Assembly: GCA_910574455.1 (NCBI GenBank)
Contig: CAJSYZ010000003.1
Location: 3,223,250-3,287,249 of the forward strand
Reading direction: 5' to 3'
Length of the DNA: 64,000 bases
Source of the DNA: Trichaptum fuscoviolaceum
Taxonomy: Eukaryota > Basidiomycota > Agaricomycetes > Hymenochaetales > Trichaptaceae
Part shown: positions 44,562 through 58,424 of the stretch, in pieces
Numbering within the stretch: position 1 is the stretch's first letter
Layout of the letters: each line of letters begins with the position of its first letter
Notes under the pieces: generated by a model
The model's input: the letters and a program-made list of their open reading frames with translations, nothing else
The model's database searches: none
Told to the model about the DNA's origin: nothing
Position numbers and translations under genes: made by a program

Positions 44562-44625
44562 ATTGGTGGTTCTCTAATTGGTCACACTCCGAATCCTTGC
44601 GTGACATGAATAATCGACCACCAAT
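44562..44625. promoter_or_regulatory. Cluster of three CCAAT boxes upstream of DRE2
   Basis: ATTGG at 44562-44566 and 44577-44581 (CCAAT on the minus strand) and CCAAT at 44621-44625 lie 95-158 bp before the DRE2 ATG. GATTGGTGGT and ACCACCAATC also form a 10-bp inverted repeat. CCAAT is the site of the HAP/CBC complex, which in fungi works with HapX on iron genes. Functional use here is inference. Confidence 0.45.
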
Positions 44626-44719
44626 CCAAAAGCGAGCTCTCCCACTGCTCTTCCGCACCTCCTCCTTCCCTCCGCCTCTCATAACACTCATTTTACCTTA
44701 CACTCCTGTATCACAAAAT

Positions 44720-45929
44720 ATGGCACCCGTTGCGATTGACTTCCAAAGTGACTTTGCGCCGATCGTAACGAGCAACTTCGAGAGACCACATTCGTTTGCG
44801 AAGGGTCCTGCATTGGTCATTGGCTCTCCTGCGACTGCTCAGAATGGTCTTTACCAAAAAACAATATCAGATCTGGAGGCGACTCGGCGCGTAGAGAGGC
44901 AGATGATTGATAGACTTTTGGACGGAGGTAAGCACATTTTGCCGGACATTGATTAGCGTAATGATTGTGAACAATGCATACATCGACAGCTACTACCCTC
45001 GCACCCTCGTCCTTCGGTTCTATATACGTTGCAATCTCTCAGGATGAATATACCACCCTATTACCCAGGCTCTCCGGCCTTGTGTCCCTGCTGCTCCTCA
45101 GCCTGACGTCACCCGGCACCCTTCATGTCGCAAATCCCGGCGATGCTCTTTCCTCTCTTCATTCTGAGCTTGTGCTTTCCGGCTTCGTTGTGCTCACTGA
45201 ACGCGATCCCGATGGCACGCTTATTGCGCAAAAGCCTGCTCAATCATCTGTATCATCTGTGTTACTAAGCCGGACGCCCACTGCTGCAACCACACCAGTG
45301 TCTACCTCTTCGCCTTCCACTCCCTCCACGAGTGGCGCACGCTCCGCATTGCTCCCAAGGCGGTCAGTCGACCCAGCGAAGCGGGCGGCGAAGAAAGCGC
45401 TCTGGACGCTCAACTCCCCCTCAACCGCCCGCATCGACGCCGAGTCATTGCTCACTCCCGAAGATCGCGCCAAACCGGTTGCGTGCGAGCCCGTGACGAA
45501 CGGGTCGGCGACTCGGCGGAAGAAGGCGTGCAAGAACTGTTCGTGCGGGCTTGCGGAGATCGAGGCGGAGGAGCAGCGCGAGGCGGAAGAGCGCCAGCGG
45601 CGGGTTGTGCTTGTGGATGGGATGGAGAATGGCGCGGGCGCGCAAGAGGTGGCGAAGGCGGAGCTGAACGAGAGGGAGAGGCTGCTCGTTGCAGCGGCTG
45701 CCGCGCCAAAGGCGACGAGTAGCTGTGGAAGCTGCTATCTGGGCGATGCATTCCGTTGCTCCAGCTGCCCTTACCTCGGTGCGTGCTTCATTGTTTCTCA
45801 GGTGTCTTTTGTGACAGGAATCAGAGGTACTGATCGTCTCTTTCTCTTCTTATGGTGGTGTTTCTAGGCCTGCCTGCTTTCAAGCCCGGCGAGAAGGTCG
45901 AGATTAGTTTCGATATGGATGACATATAA
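44720..45929 (+). CDS. DRE2: Fe-S cluster assembly protein Dre2/anamorsin
   Basis: Electron carrier of the cytosolic Fe-S assembly pathway, taking electrons from Tah18; about 352 residues. Exons 44720-44927, 44990-45778 and 45868-45929. The N-terminal methyltransferase-like domain (residues 1-150) is followed by a Ser/Thr/Pro linker and the C-terminal cluster-binding region: motif C-x2-C-x-C as CKNCSCGL, and the twin C-x2-C motifs CGSC and CSSC in CGSCYLGDAFRCSSC. A long Glu-rich spacer separates the two cluster motifs. The last exon encodes the typical PAFKPGEKVE end. CCAAT boxes upstream would suit iron-linked control. Confidence 0.95.
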
Positions 45930-47164
45930 TGAATGATAGGACTGAAGCTTGCATTTCGGGGTAGTGTAAGGTGCGTTAATCGTTACTTGCTGTCCATTTC
46001 ACCCGCACTTCTCTTCTTTGTCACTTCCTTTCGATGGCTTCTCCCCCCTCACTTCTCCATATACCGTGGTCGGAGTAACTAACACCGATGTCCTGGATTA
46101 GATTTCTTTTTGTATGCTATTCGTCGGTCCGAACTGCGAAGGGTGACTCATCCTCTCAATTTCGTTGGCAATGCATAGTTTGTCTCTTTCGCATCGTCTT
46201 TCATTTGCTGCGCGTAGACCTGATTAGATGCACGCATGTGTCCTCGGTCCGATGTCAGGATACTTAATATATTCTGCTGAGTTCTCTGGTCGGGGATAGG
46301 CGTTTCGCAATGGGTGCGCTGTGTGTGTGCTTCTTCATCGATTTGCGGAGATATGATCGCTGCACGAGCTTTGCTTCCCGTTCTCTCACTGAGATGGCTC
46401 ACTTATGAAGCAAGTGAAGGTACGCAACCGAGCTTGAAGCAGAACTTTGAACGCTTTACATTTAGTTAATAAGGGGCGTCAGCATACGGGGTTGAGTTCG
46501 GTATCTCGCATCTGCATCCGATTGGTCTGATGGCTGAGTCTTTTTGTGAGCCAATTAGAGTAAACCGGATTCCAAAGCTCTGCATATCCATGTAAAGCAG
46601 AGTTTGAGGGGACATATATTATATGCAAACGAGTTCCGAAGATCCTTTTCTTCCTTTCGGGATCTATTCTCAAGTTAGGGGGTAATTGGCGAGATGTACC
46701 CTTCGGAGCCCTCCTCCATTGTGAGGAGGGCAGAAGCTGTAAGCATCTACTGTTTCGCTATAGCATGTGGTGGATACACAAGGTTTTATAGGCGTCTATT
46801 GACGAAGTAGCATTCCCGACACCATCCGAGAGCAATCATTCTATTACGTTACCGATCTTCGTGTGTCCGCACATCCTCGAACAGGAACTTTCTCCACTAC
46901 GACCTTTACGTCGATGAACTGAGCTCAATTCTATTGCTTTCGCTCGTTATCTGACATAACTGAATTCCGCCATCATTGCATGCGAATTTGTTTCTTATCT
47001 ATACTGCATATTACAGGTGACGACCGCGGCAAATGAATTGACGCTGCTGAAGCAGAAGGATTGACTGGTGGAAGGCACTCGCCCATTTTCTGACTGAAAA
47101 TTTTCATTTCGCCGGACACTCGTAGGAGACACACACAGTCGCATACACAGACGTGCCTGTTGGA
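45930..47164. other. 1.2-kb spacer
   Basis: No supported gene. Short minus-strand frames are unremarkable. A 313-codon minus frame that begins at 47936 and ends at 46995 is an antisense shadow of the next gene. Confidence 0.5.
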
Positions 47165-47869
47165 ATGACGGATCGCGCGCAAATTCCGTCGAGTTCTGGA
47201 CCAAGCAAGTTTCGGATGCTCGCGGGGGAGGGGACGGAAGCGGAAGGAGAGAACGCGACATACGCGTCCGGCGAGACAGGTGGAACAGAGTCTGAGGATG
47301 GCAGGCGAGGGAAGCCTGCAGCCATTGAGCTGCACATCCCGCCTCGATTCCTCGTGCTGCCGGGGGCGGGGGCGGTGACGGGGCTGTCGATAGGACTGAT
47401 TCGCGGCGCGCGCATGGCGTCATGGCGGTTCCTCGCGGAGAACGCGCACAGGGCGCCGACGACGGTGAAGGGGTGGTACTTGTACAAGAAGACGAAGAAC
47501 TACCGGATGATGTGGGGTGGGCTGAAGGAGGGCGGGAAGGACGCGGTGAAGCTGGGTGTTGTCGGGCTCGCGTGGGCTGCGCTCGAGGATGGCATAGAGC
47601 GCATTGGGGGCGACGACGTGAAGGAGGTGGGCGCAGGCCTTGGGACAGCGGCGATGTTCTCGACTGTGTGTAAGTGCAGTGTGTTTTATTGTATTCCGAT
47701 AATGGCGATGCTAATGACTGCACCCCGGAATGCAATGTGTGTCTGTCCAGACCGATTGCCGTGGGCAACGACGCGACGGGCGCTGGTACTGGGCACGGCC
47801 ATTGGGAGCACAATGAGCGGGCTGCGATGGGGACAGGCGCGGCTGCGAGGGCTAGATAGTAGATTGTAG
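47165..47869 (+). CDS. Small Gly-rich membrane protein, Tim17/22/23-like in appearance
   Basis: About 207 residues from exons 47165-47669 and 47751-47869. Several Gly-rich hydrophobic stretches (FLVLPGAGAVTGLSIGLIRG, LGVVGLAWAALEDG, GAGLGTAAMFSTVY, LVLGTAIGSTMSG) recall Tim17/Tim22/Tim23 helices, and a basic loop KGWYLYKKTKNYRMMWGGLK lies between. A mitochondrial inner-membrane location is plausible but unproven, and I cannot name an orthologue. GTG at 47153 is in frame; the first ATG is 47165. High GC and strong codon bias here create long antisense frames. Confidence 0.62.
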   Translation: MTDRAQIPSSSGPSKFRMLAGEGTEAEGENATYASGETGGTESEDGRRGKPAAIELHIPPRFLVLPGAGAVTGLSIGLIRGARMASWRFLAENAHRAPTTVKGWYLYKKTKNYRMMWGGLKEGGKDAVKLGVVGLAWAALEDGIERIGGDDVKEVGAGLGTAAMFSTVCKCSVFYCIPIMAMLMTAPRNAMCVCPDRLPWATTRRALVLGTAIGSTMSGLRWGQARLRGLDSRL

Positions 47870-48003
47870 ACGGTCGGTTAAGCGATCCGGTCTTAGCTTT
47901 GTTATAATATACTTCAGTCTTGCTCCACTTTGCCACTTGCTTCCTCCCTCAACCGCCCCAGCCGCCAGACGGCAGCAGCGGCATCCTAATTACATATATC
48001 ACA

Positions 48004-51000
48004 ATGATCAGCACACATATCCACTCCCCATCTCTCTCCCCATCATCGCCCTCATCGTCCACGACGTCCGCCGACACGTCCCCCACACCGTCGGCAGAAC
48101 CCACACCCACACCCAGCAGGCGCACGTCCTTCGCGTCCTTGTCCTCCTCGTCGCTGCTCACCAGCGTGCTCAAGCACAAGCCCATGTTGAAGCTCTGGCC
48201 CTCCTCGCCGGGCGTCGACCAGCTCACGCCCAAGGCGAGCCTCACGAACCACGCAGAACGCCAGAACCCGTTCGAGGCTCAGCTTGCACAGCTCGGGCCC
48301 TTCTCGCCCTCAGCGGCCGTCCACCCACCGCCGTCCCCGTCGTCGTTGTCGCAGCCACCGCGCTCGCCATCAGCGTACGGCTTCCAGCACCACCGCCTGC
48401 TCACGACGCACGCACGCAACGCCTCGGCCGGGTATGCGAGCGCTAACGGGAACGGTAGTCATAATGTTGTCAGTGCTAGTAGCCAAATAGTCGACGGCTC
48501 TAGCCATGGGGGTGATTTGACGCCCATGGCCGGGCAAACGCCGCCAACCGGCCATGCATCCACTTTCGCGGCCGCGATTCCCACTACCCAACTTTCTCTT
48601 CATGCGCCCGAGTTCAAAATGCAAAGGCCCCCGTCGTCGCGCCGCAACGTCGAGCAGGATACGAATGCTGCCCTGCAGACATCGGCACAGGCCCCCACGG
48701 GCTCAGGCTCCTCATCCACCGTCGGCTCCTCTCCACCGCAATCGATAGCCCACTCGACCAGCACCAGCACCACCGCTTCTTCCACCCAGAATGGCTCTTC
48801 AACCTCCTCGTCGCCCTCTGCTGTGTCCCGTGGCCAGCTCCACGTCAAGCTCATACAGGCGCGTGGGCTCAACGTCCAGTCCATCCATGCACGCCCGTAT
48901 GTCGTCGTGCAATTTGAGCAGAACGAATTCGTAAGCCGAGAGCCGACGCACGAGTACGAGAAGGAGGTCAAGGGCAGGGCAACCAATCTATCGCGCACGT
49001 CCTCTTCGACGGCGCTCAACGCGTTGGGCGCGATTAATTCAGCCATCGAAGCAGCAAAACGGTCCGCTGTCAACAGCGCTAATTCGTCTCCCCAATCGAG
49101 TATTTCGTCGGGTCGCTCAGGGAAGGCCTTTGCTCCCAACGGCGACGGTCCTCTTCCACCGTCTGCGTCCGCAAATGGCTACTTCGGCCGACTACCTGCG
49201 CACAACCCGGTGTGGAAGCATGAGGTTTCATTGTGCGTTTCACTATATGCTACGTATAAACATGGGCGGTGCTGACTACTTCGTGTTCGATAGCGATGTC
49301 ACTTCCGATCAATCCGTCATCACCTTCAACGTATATGATCGCGCCGATGAGGAGCAGCATTTCCTAGGCATGGTCGAAATCAAGCCTGTCTTGAAGCATG
49401 ACCATACCGTCGACCAGTGGTACAAGTAAGCATCATGTTCCTGTGCATTTCCGCCCTCCGCGCCTGTCGGTTTTAGACCATACCTCATTTCCTCGCTGTG
49501 CAATGGGGCCCCACTTCATAAGTGATGCTCCCCTTCCTCCTCCCTTCTTCTACTTGCACTTCACATGCCTGAAACATTTTGATGGGAGAGTCTATGCCTA
49601 ATCTGACTATTGTTTTCTTCCCTCTCTGCCTGCAGGCTCCTTCCGCATGAGAATGAGGTCGTGACAGGCGAGATGCGTATCCAGATCACGTACGAGCAGT
49701 TCAAGGTGCGTGTGTGTTCTATGTCTGCTCAGGCCCACCCCCTGGACCCAAATTTTTACGTTTGTTGCTGGCTTACCTAAAGTTTCCGTACTGACGTTCC
49801 TTTCTTCCTTCACGCTTCCTTCGGGTTCCGACTACTGTCCCTTGGCCTTGCCTTCTCTCCGCGGCGCGATCTCTGTCCGGATTCCGTTTTCTCATTATTC
49901 GTATTGGTTCGGCTTCGGTCCTGTCCGTCCGCGTTCGCATCCTTGCCCGCAACCGTGTCCCCGCGATTCTGGTTCCCGCGTTCACCTAACTCGACCATCA
50001 AATTCTCCCGCTCTTCGTCTTCTCCCCTGTCGTCTTTTCCCACTTCTTCTTTGCTCGGGGCATGCGAATGCGAATGGAATCACCGATGTTGATCAGACGA
50101 AACGCGCGCTAGTTCCACGCGACTTTGAATTCCTCAAGCTTATCGGGCGTGGGACGTTCGGCCGGGTCTTCCAGGTGCGAAAGAAGGACACGCGGCGCAT
50201 CTATGCTATGAAGGTCCTCTCGAAGAAGGAGATCATCGCAAAGAAGGAGATTGCACACACGATTGGCGAGCGTAAGATTCTGCAGCAAAGCCTCAACTCA
50301 CCATTCCTCGTTGGCTTGAAGTTCAGTTTCCAGACGGATACGGATTTGTACCTCGTGACAGACTTTAAGAGTGGAGGCGAGTTGTTCTGGCATCTGCAGA
50401 AAGAGACGAAATTCAGCGAGGAGAGGGCAAGATTCTATATCGCTGAGCTTGTACTTGCACTGGAACACCTGCATAAATACGACATCGTATATCGGTCTGT
50501 ATCTAAAACAAAAGTCTCCTTATGTAGGATATGTACTGATTCTTTCTAGGGATCTCAAACCTGAAAACATTCTTCTAGACGCAACAGGGCATATTGCCCT
50601 TTGTGACTTCGGCCTCTCGAAACCTGACCTGAAAGCGGATCAGTTAACGAACACATTCTGCGGAACGACCGAGTATCTTGCACCGGAAGTTTTGTTAGAT
50701 GACCATGGCTACTCTAAATTGGTCGACTTTTGGTCTCTTGGCGTTTTGTTGTTCGAGATGTGTTGTGGATGGAGTCCATTCTATGCCGAGGATACCCAAC
50801 AAATGTATAAAAACATCTGTTTCGGCAAGATCAGATTCCCGAAGAACGTGATCGGGGAAGATGGAAAGCAATTTGTTAAGGGCGTAAGTACTAACTCTGT
50901 GATTTTTGCATTGAGAAGAGTATTGATATGGGGTTTGAAAGCTCTTGAACAGAAACCCAAAGCACCGATTAGGAGCACAGCGGGATACGGAAGAACTCAA

Positions 51001-51535
51001 AGAGCACCCGTTCTTCAAAACGATCGACTGGAAGGCACTTGCTGCAAAGCAGGTCACTCCCCCATTCATACCCGTGGTCGAATCGGACGAGTCGACTGCA
51101 AATTTCGACCCCGAATTTACATCCGCTGACCTATCAGACGCCGGCATAGACGACTTTGATGATGATGACCCGTCGGAAGATTGGCTGTCGCAGAGTTTCA
51201 CGGGCTCATTGATGTTGCATACTCCGAATGGACCATTGGGCAGCGAGAACTTGACGATACAGGAGAAGCAGGTGCGGGCGATGCAGATCCAGAACCGCCG
51301 GAAACAGCGGAAGGAGGCGCGTGGGAGTCCGATTAGCAGTTCGGTACAGGACCACTTTAGAGGTTTCTCGTTTACAGGGGAGAGCGTTGCGCGCGAGGCA
51401 GCTGGGCGGTTATTAGACGCGGAGGATGGCGAAGAACTGCTGGTGGACGAAGATGTGGTGCAGGACAACGAGTATGACGATGATCGGCCGATCGGTCGTT
51501 TGCGTATGCGTCGTTCTTCGTTTGATGTTCAATGA
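48004..51535 (+). CDS. YPK1: AGC-family protein kinase of the Ypk1/Gad8 type with C2-like domain
   Basis: Ser/Thr kinase acting downstream of TORC2 and Pkh1 in membrane-lipid and stress control; about 918 residues. Exons 48004-49232, 49294-49425, 49636-49705, 50097-50494, 50550-50883 and 50942-51535. A Ser/Pro-rich N-terminus leads to a C2-like domain (about 285-475: LHVKLIQARGLNV to RIQITYEQFK). The kinase domain has IGRGTFGRVFQV, the VAIK-equivalent YAMKVLSKKE, YRDLKPEN, DFGLSK, the activation loop TFCGTTEYLAPE, and RLGAQRD. The C-terminal hydrophobic motif FRGFSF is a TORC2-type site. N-terminal length exceeds yeast Ypk1 by over 200 residues. Intron 3 (391 nt) is unusually long. Confidence 0.92.
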
Positions 51536-52103
51536 TCGTTTTCTACTCCGTTTTCCTGTCGACCACTGATACTAGTCAACCCTCGGATACCTCTTCAACT
51601 TGCATAATCTGATTCTAGGCTTCAACAGACGGCTCAGCACCAATATCATGGTCATCGCATGCATCCATCACCTGCTCTATCTTCACAGCGTTATTTTTTC
51701 ACCTTCTGCTGATATACTCTACCATGCAACACTTCTTTACATTACACCCACCGGACTTCGTTTATGTGCATGCTTCTCATGTCCATTCGTATCAAGGAAT
51801 ATCTTTTTGTTTGCCCCTTCAACCCGCCTTCCGAGGCATATTCACGCCGACTTCATTGCCATAAATCTTTTCTTTTGATCTTGGGATGTATACACGATGT
51901 TCCATGAGTGATCGGTGGGTCACTGGAGCATCCTTCACCTTTTCCTCTTTTTCAACCAAGCGAACGATGTAATTATACATTGCCGTGTAATTTCTACAGG
52001 AATGTCCTTGCAGGAGAATAAGACGCAGAACATGTACATTAGATGATATAATATAGGATGACTTTGTGAATGCTCTTTTGTTAATGCTGAAGAAATCTGA
52101 ATG
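51536..52103. other. Convergent 3' spacer between YPK1 and Apd1/Aim32-like gene
   Basis: About 570 bp, AT-rich, presumably both 3' UTRs. No gene or repeat recognised. Confidence 0.5.
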
Positions 52104-53564
52104 TTACCATGCGAAGATACTGTCGTGACCTGGTCGAGAGATGTTCAAGCCTCCGCGCAGGAGTGGAGGTAAGATCTTCCCGGAGAGGATGGTGTTCTTG
52201 ACGACTGAGTGGACTTCGTGTGAGGAAACGCGCCCATACCAGACGCTGGAGCCTTGCGGGAAATAGAGCTACGCAGGAAAATTATAGATCAATCTAGTAT
52301 ATATTTCTGAAAAATGCTTACAATGACGTTGCCTGCAAATTTGTGTCCGCCGATGTGCGAGTTCTTGAGAATAAGAGCCCGTTTCGTTGTCTCATTTTCC
52401 AGAGCTTTGAGCCGGCGTACCACCTCCTCTTCGCGCTCCTCGTCTGTCCCTTGAAAATCTTCCAACGGGGTGCCCGTATGCGACAGATCCTCCAGATCGG
52501 TGTCGACGTGCCAGCCTTCCGATTGCAACGTGCCCATGAAGTCTAACCACAGAAGGTTCACGGGTTAGTTTATATACCAGGTATGCGTTGACCCGTCGGA
52601 TGTTTCGCGCTAAAAGTACGCACCTTCTTCGAGTCGCATCGAGGCAATGTGGCAACGCTGATCCCGCTGCTTGTGCGAACCTGGCGCAATGCAAACCAGA
52701 AGAAGCGCGTCAGGTCAGAGAAGCGACCCTCAACGTAGGCGATAGGGAGAACAAGGGATGCGTACAGAGGAGAATGAGGCAGTGATACGGGAGCGTCCAT
52801 GTCTGGAGCCCTTGCGCACCACGCACTGCGCCTGCCCGCAGGACCTCTGGGGCGAGCGCGTGGAGCCACAGCGATTCCGCCCCATCGGCAGTCGCAGGCA
52901 CGTTCGTGATGGCGACGTAGTCGGGCAGGACGAGCACGGTCTCGTGTGTTTCGTCGTCCGCCGAGAGGGAGTGGTGGCTGCCGTTGACGATGCTCGTGCG
53001 CGATGTACCGTCCGAGCTGAACACGCCTGCGGTCGTCCCTGTCGGCGGCGCAGCTGGGGAAGAGGTCAGGCCTAAAGCGTCAGCGGGCTTGTCGGATGCG
53101 GGACTGCTCTTCGGGAGGGATGCTTTCTTTTTCTGATTTTTGCCCCCGCCGAGTTTGTCGGCGACGTTGGAAAGGTGTTGCGCGAGGGAGCCTTTGACAT
53201 CGGTCACTTCCTTCGGCCAGTCAGCCTTTCCTGTCGAAATAACAACCTGCCGGGAGTTATTTAAATGGTCGTTGGTGCATAAAGACGGAACTCACCTGTC
53301 TATGGTAGGGCTTCACAGAACCTCGCATGTCTGAGATGGTGTCGATCGTCATTCTGGTGTATTCAACATGCCCTGCCTCCAACCTACATCAGCATCCATA
53401 GGCCAAGCACCACAACGCATCTACCGACCTTCTTCACATGGGTTCGCACACGTACGACATGCAGCGTCCGTCACTGGCACGTCGGCGCCTCGCAGCTCCT
53501 CCAGCACCTGCTCCTCCGGGTTTCCTCCCAGAACAGACGTCGCAATACGCTTGATGAAGCTCAT
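52104..53564 (-). CDS. Sucrase/ferredoxin-like protein, Apd1/Aim32 type
   Basis: Thioredoxin-like-fold [2Fe-2S] protein of about 378 residues. Exons 53564-53429, 53372-53296, 53246-52766, 52680-52624, 52542-52322 and 52268-52104. The family hallmarks are CSHKQRDQRCHIA (Cys and His cluster ligands) and HIGGHKFAGN, then VWYGRV and LLRGG near the end. The start contains C-x2-C-x3-C (CRTCANPC). A Lys/Ser/Thr-rich insertion of about 90 residues sits before the ferredoxin-like half. Yeast Apd1 and Aim32 are redox proteins with His-ligated clusters; whether this copy is cytosolic or mitochondrial is not clear from the N-terminus. Confidence 0.85.
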
Positions 53565-53854
53565 ATTTCTGTCGATGTTGTCGGTGTCGCGGGGGGCTGA
53601 GGGTATTCTGTGAACGATTATAAGAATTTATAGTAGAGGGAAGAGACCATTTTAGACGCGAGTGTATTGGCTGCGCACCTGCGGTTTGTCCGAAGTTGCG
53701 CATGTGGGGAGGAAAATGATCGCATTTCTTATCTGATAAGATTGAGTCACGGTTCCGAATTCTCGGACCTTACACATTCTAAAGGCAAATTTTCCATGGA
53801 ATCAATGTTTGCATGCGATTTATTATTCATAAAGAAAGCATATTATAAGCCAAA

Positions 53855-55697
53855 CTAATTAGCAGAAGAGTAGTGCTGCACTCCTGGTCCATTCTGATTA
53901 TAGTCCATATATCCCTCAACGTTCCCAGACCAAGTATGAGGATGTTGCGTGTTCATGTAATACGGGTCCTGGTATTGTTCTGAATGTACCTGGGTCATCT
54001 GTATGTCGTGATATACCGGCAGTTGCTGAGCTTGCTCGTCGTCGCTTTCAGCGCCGAGAACGGAGGAGACAACTTGCCATACGTCCTCGTCATCATCCGG
54101 CTTGACAATATCTTCGAGGATCTTCCCAAGGTGCGGATTCGAAGTGATCGTTTCCCTGATCCATCGCTTACTGATCATCCAACGAGGCGTACCTGTGGGG
54201 GGCAACCCGTCCTTTGGCCGTCCCAAGCGACGAGGTATTCTTCCAACTCCGCGCTTCGGCTTCGTGCTCCGTTCCTGCTCTTCACGCCGGTCAACAAGTT
54301 CATAGAGGTGGTGTAAACGTGTTGATCTCCAAGCGAGATACCGAATGAAAAGAACCTTATTCTTTTCATGGCCGTCATCGTCTAAGTGCAATCCCATCGC
54401 GCCCTCGTCTTCTGCTGACTCCTCGGACGATATGCACTCAATCTGGAATGCCGTATCGAATGTGTTATGGGAAACTTCGCCAATCTTCTTCCGCACGCCC
54501 ATGCGGTTGCTGAGTTTCTGTTTCATAAAGGTTTATACGTATCATTCTCGAAAAAAGGCATATATCTTACTGTCTTCTTCCTGTTCGCTCGTCTTGATCG
54601 CCTTGCTTTCTCTTCGCGCGCACGAACAGAATCTTCACCACCCATCTGGCCAACATATTTTTGTCTGAACGTGGTAAATGCTTGTTCGAAAACTCCGTCA
54701 AGCTTTTCCTTCGTAAACTCCTTATCTGAAACAAGGGGATATTGGTCTCTCCTTGCCAATAAATCGGAGATGACACGCGCTTTCATCCTCGTATTATGAG
54801 GCGACTTTTTTATCGTCTGGTCCCAAATGAATCGGACAGGTTCCGAGTCTGATATAGAAGCATCCTCCTCGCATGAAGGTGGGAGGACCTTGTCACTCTG
54901 AAGGTCCATACAGGACAGTAGATGGCTCCGCATGGCCGCCTGCTCCGTCATGCCTTCAGTATATTACGCTGATTTAGAAAAGCCGTATACATACGTGTAT
55001 AGTTTGCGGTCGGCTTTCTATGCGGTTGCGGGACTTAGCCGGCTCGTCCTCGTCGCCAAATGGTGAGCAAGATCTTGGTCTCTTCCGGGCCAGGGACTCC
55101 CCACTTGACCCTCGCTCAAATTCAGGGTGGTATAAAACCTGCGCAGGGAGATTTGGATTTGTCGATTGACCTGCATTGTCCACCGCTGCCGCTGCTGATT
55201 CTTGTAGCATTTGGACCGTACTCTTAAGTGCTATAACTTCCTCTTGCATGGTGTTCAGCCTATCTTGAAGCTCAATGTGCCGTTCAAGGCATTTCGATTC
55301 TTGTGCTTTTTCCCAAGCAATGCGTCTGCGTCGTTCATCCTCAACTGCATCCTTGTACCCCTTAAGAGATTTCATGAGTGTAGAAAGAAGTCGAAGTGGG
55401 TCGGCTTGTGTACTATAGCTCGTATGAATGTGATATTGCGTGACGTTTCCTAGAAACTCACTGTTCAACAGCAACATTTGTTCTCGGACGAGGGGATGCG
55501 GCAGGAGCGTTTACTGCATTTTCTAGCTCACTCCTGTTGGGGATATGGGATGGAGCAGCCGACCCAGATTGAAGTTCATCGCGATGAGAATCAGGCGCCG
55601 AAGAAACATGTGCTGGAGCGTTGTGGTGAGATGCACCTTGTCTGCCGTAGAAATAGTTCGGATTAAGAGCATCAGACAATTCACTAGAACCGTTCAT
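53855..55697 (-). CDS. Unidentified coiled-coil, probably nuclear protein
   Basis: About 567 residues from exons 55697-55462, 55412-54991, 54953-54571 and 54517-53855. It has an N-terminal Asn/Ser-rich stretch, a coiled coil (about residues 90-165, with EDERRRRIAWEKAQE), a basic patch ARKRPRS, an ordered-looking middle (PVRFIWDQTIKKSPHN and ARREEKARRSRR-like basic helix), a C-terminal segment RIPRRLGRPKDGLPPTGTPRW, and a Gln/Tyr/His-rich acidic tail. I do not recognise the family; the pattern suggests a fungus-specific chromatin or transcription protein, which is a guess. The junction at 54991 uses a weak GTATAC donor. Divergent from RPN11 over 240 bp. Confidence 0.65.
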
Positions 55698-55937
55698 GCA
55701 AATATGTGGGATGAAAACTACAGGTGGTGGCAGGAGAGAGAAGGGATCGGTCAACAATCCAGCTGCAACTACCGTATAGTAAGCGCTCATCATCACTGGC
55801 AGTCCACTGGCACGTGCGCTTACCTTATTAGACGCGACGCGTAAGACAGATATACTTACGCGTTCCTTTCGTTGAGACAGGCATAAATCTTGCCTCATAA
55901 CCACCATCCGTACTACGTTCACGTATTTGTTATGAGC

Positions 55938-57190
<1,253 letters not shown>

Positions 57191-57743
57191 ATGCAGACCA
57201 TTGCTTGGCTACGCTGTATCTAGTGTATGCAATGGCTCGTTGGGTAGCATCATGTGAGGAAGGATGATGCATGTACTTTTAGTCTAAACTTCTGCTCCTT
57301 AATCTTTGTGACATTCTGTTCGCAAAACATATCGAGATTCCTCCGAGACAAATCTATGATATACTATGCGTGACTTTCTGAAAGAATCTCGGAGACTGAG
57401 CATTTTCTGTTGGAGCGCATCATATTAGACCATTGGAAAAAGTGCGACTTGCTTCTCTACGTGCACTGAAATGCGGAGCGTCCGTTACGACGCGGAGGCA
57501 TTTCATTTCGTGAAGCATGCAACGCACGTCGAACAGTACTCACTCTTTTCTTCTCGAAGTTCGGCCGACCCCGACACTCTGAAGAAGAATAGCGAAGTCT
57601 GGAGGTTCTACATGAGGTGCGAATGATCCATGTAGGAATAGTACGGTTTACCAACATCATTTGCGGCCGATAAGCATTTGCAATAGCGCTTCATAGATCG
57701 TCCAAAGAGAAATTAGCTTATCTATAATATATGTACATATTCA
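57191..57743. other. Convergent 3' spacer between RPN11 and bS18m gene
   Basis: About 550 bp with no supported gene; a 67-codon minus frame at 57457-57660 is unremarkable. Confidence 0.5.
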
Positions 57744-58424
57744 TTACCGCCTGTTGCTGAATATTGGAACAATGCCCATCATTTTGGCCCTTTTGATTGC
57801 CTTGCCTACAAGTCGTTGGCTCCGCTGGGAAAGTTGGGTGACGTTCCGTGGCTGTATTTTACCCATGCGAGTTGTCATGCTGCTCATGAGGGCAAAGTTA
57901 TCACATTCGAAGCGAGGATTGATGCCTAGCTGAAGAAAGATATCCTTGTATCGCGCCTCTCGGCCAGGGCCGATTGGCGGAGGTCGTTTGCGGGCGGCTT
58001 GGAACTCACGAAAATCTCGTCGAAGTTCTACCGGTTTTAAAAACTACACGAGGTGAATGTAAGAGTACGTATTAACGATTAACAACAATGAGAGGAAGAC
58101 TCACGTTCTGTTCGCGAAAACTTGTCATATGCGGAACTCCGGATTCTGTTTTCACTATGGTTGAGACTGGTGCTGCTAAAGTGCACGCGTATGAGCTTCA
58201 GGCCAAACGGTACGACACAATAGCTCACAATATGATCGTGAGGTGTAATCTTCAGCTATATCCTTCACTACTTTAACTACCTCGGGCCCAAATAAAGAGT
58301 TTTCTGAACTTGCATCGTGGTGTATCGATGAGGACGAAAAAGACGCTATTGAAGAGGCTGATGTACGAGAAAGGTTGGTCGTGCGCGCTGCGCGATGTAA
58401 GGTAGTCATCAACGCCGAAGCCAT
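57744..58424 (-). CDS. RSM18: Mitochondrial small-subunit ribosomal protein bS18m
   Basis: About 188 residues, exons 58424-58229, 58175-58105 and 58043-57744. The N-terminal 40 residues are Ser/Ala/Arg-rich without acids (SALMTTLHRAARTTNLSRT), a typical mitochondrial import signal. The bS18 core is at the C-terminus: NPRFECDNFALMSSMTTRMGKI, then LSQRSQRLVGKAIKRAKMMGIVP, the rRNA-binding helix. It belongs in the platform of the mitochondrial 28S-type subunit. Divergent from the RIM15-type kinase gene. Confidence 0.9.

Noticed and set aside
46995..47936. 313-codon open frame on the minus strand
   Set aside because: It is antisense to the spliced Gly-rich membrane-protein gene, in GC-rich codon-biased sequence that creates stop-free antisense frames. 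Its composition (Ser/Pro/Arg runs) is not protein-like.
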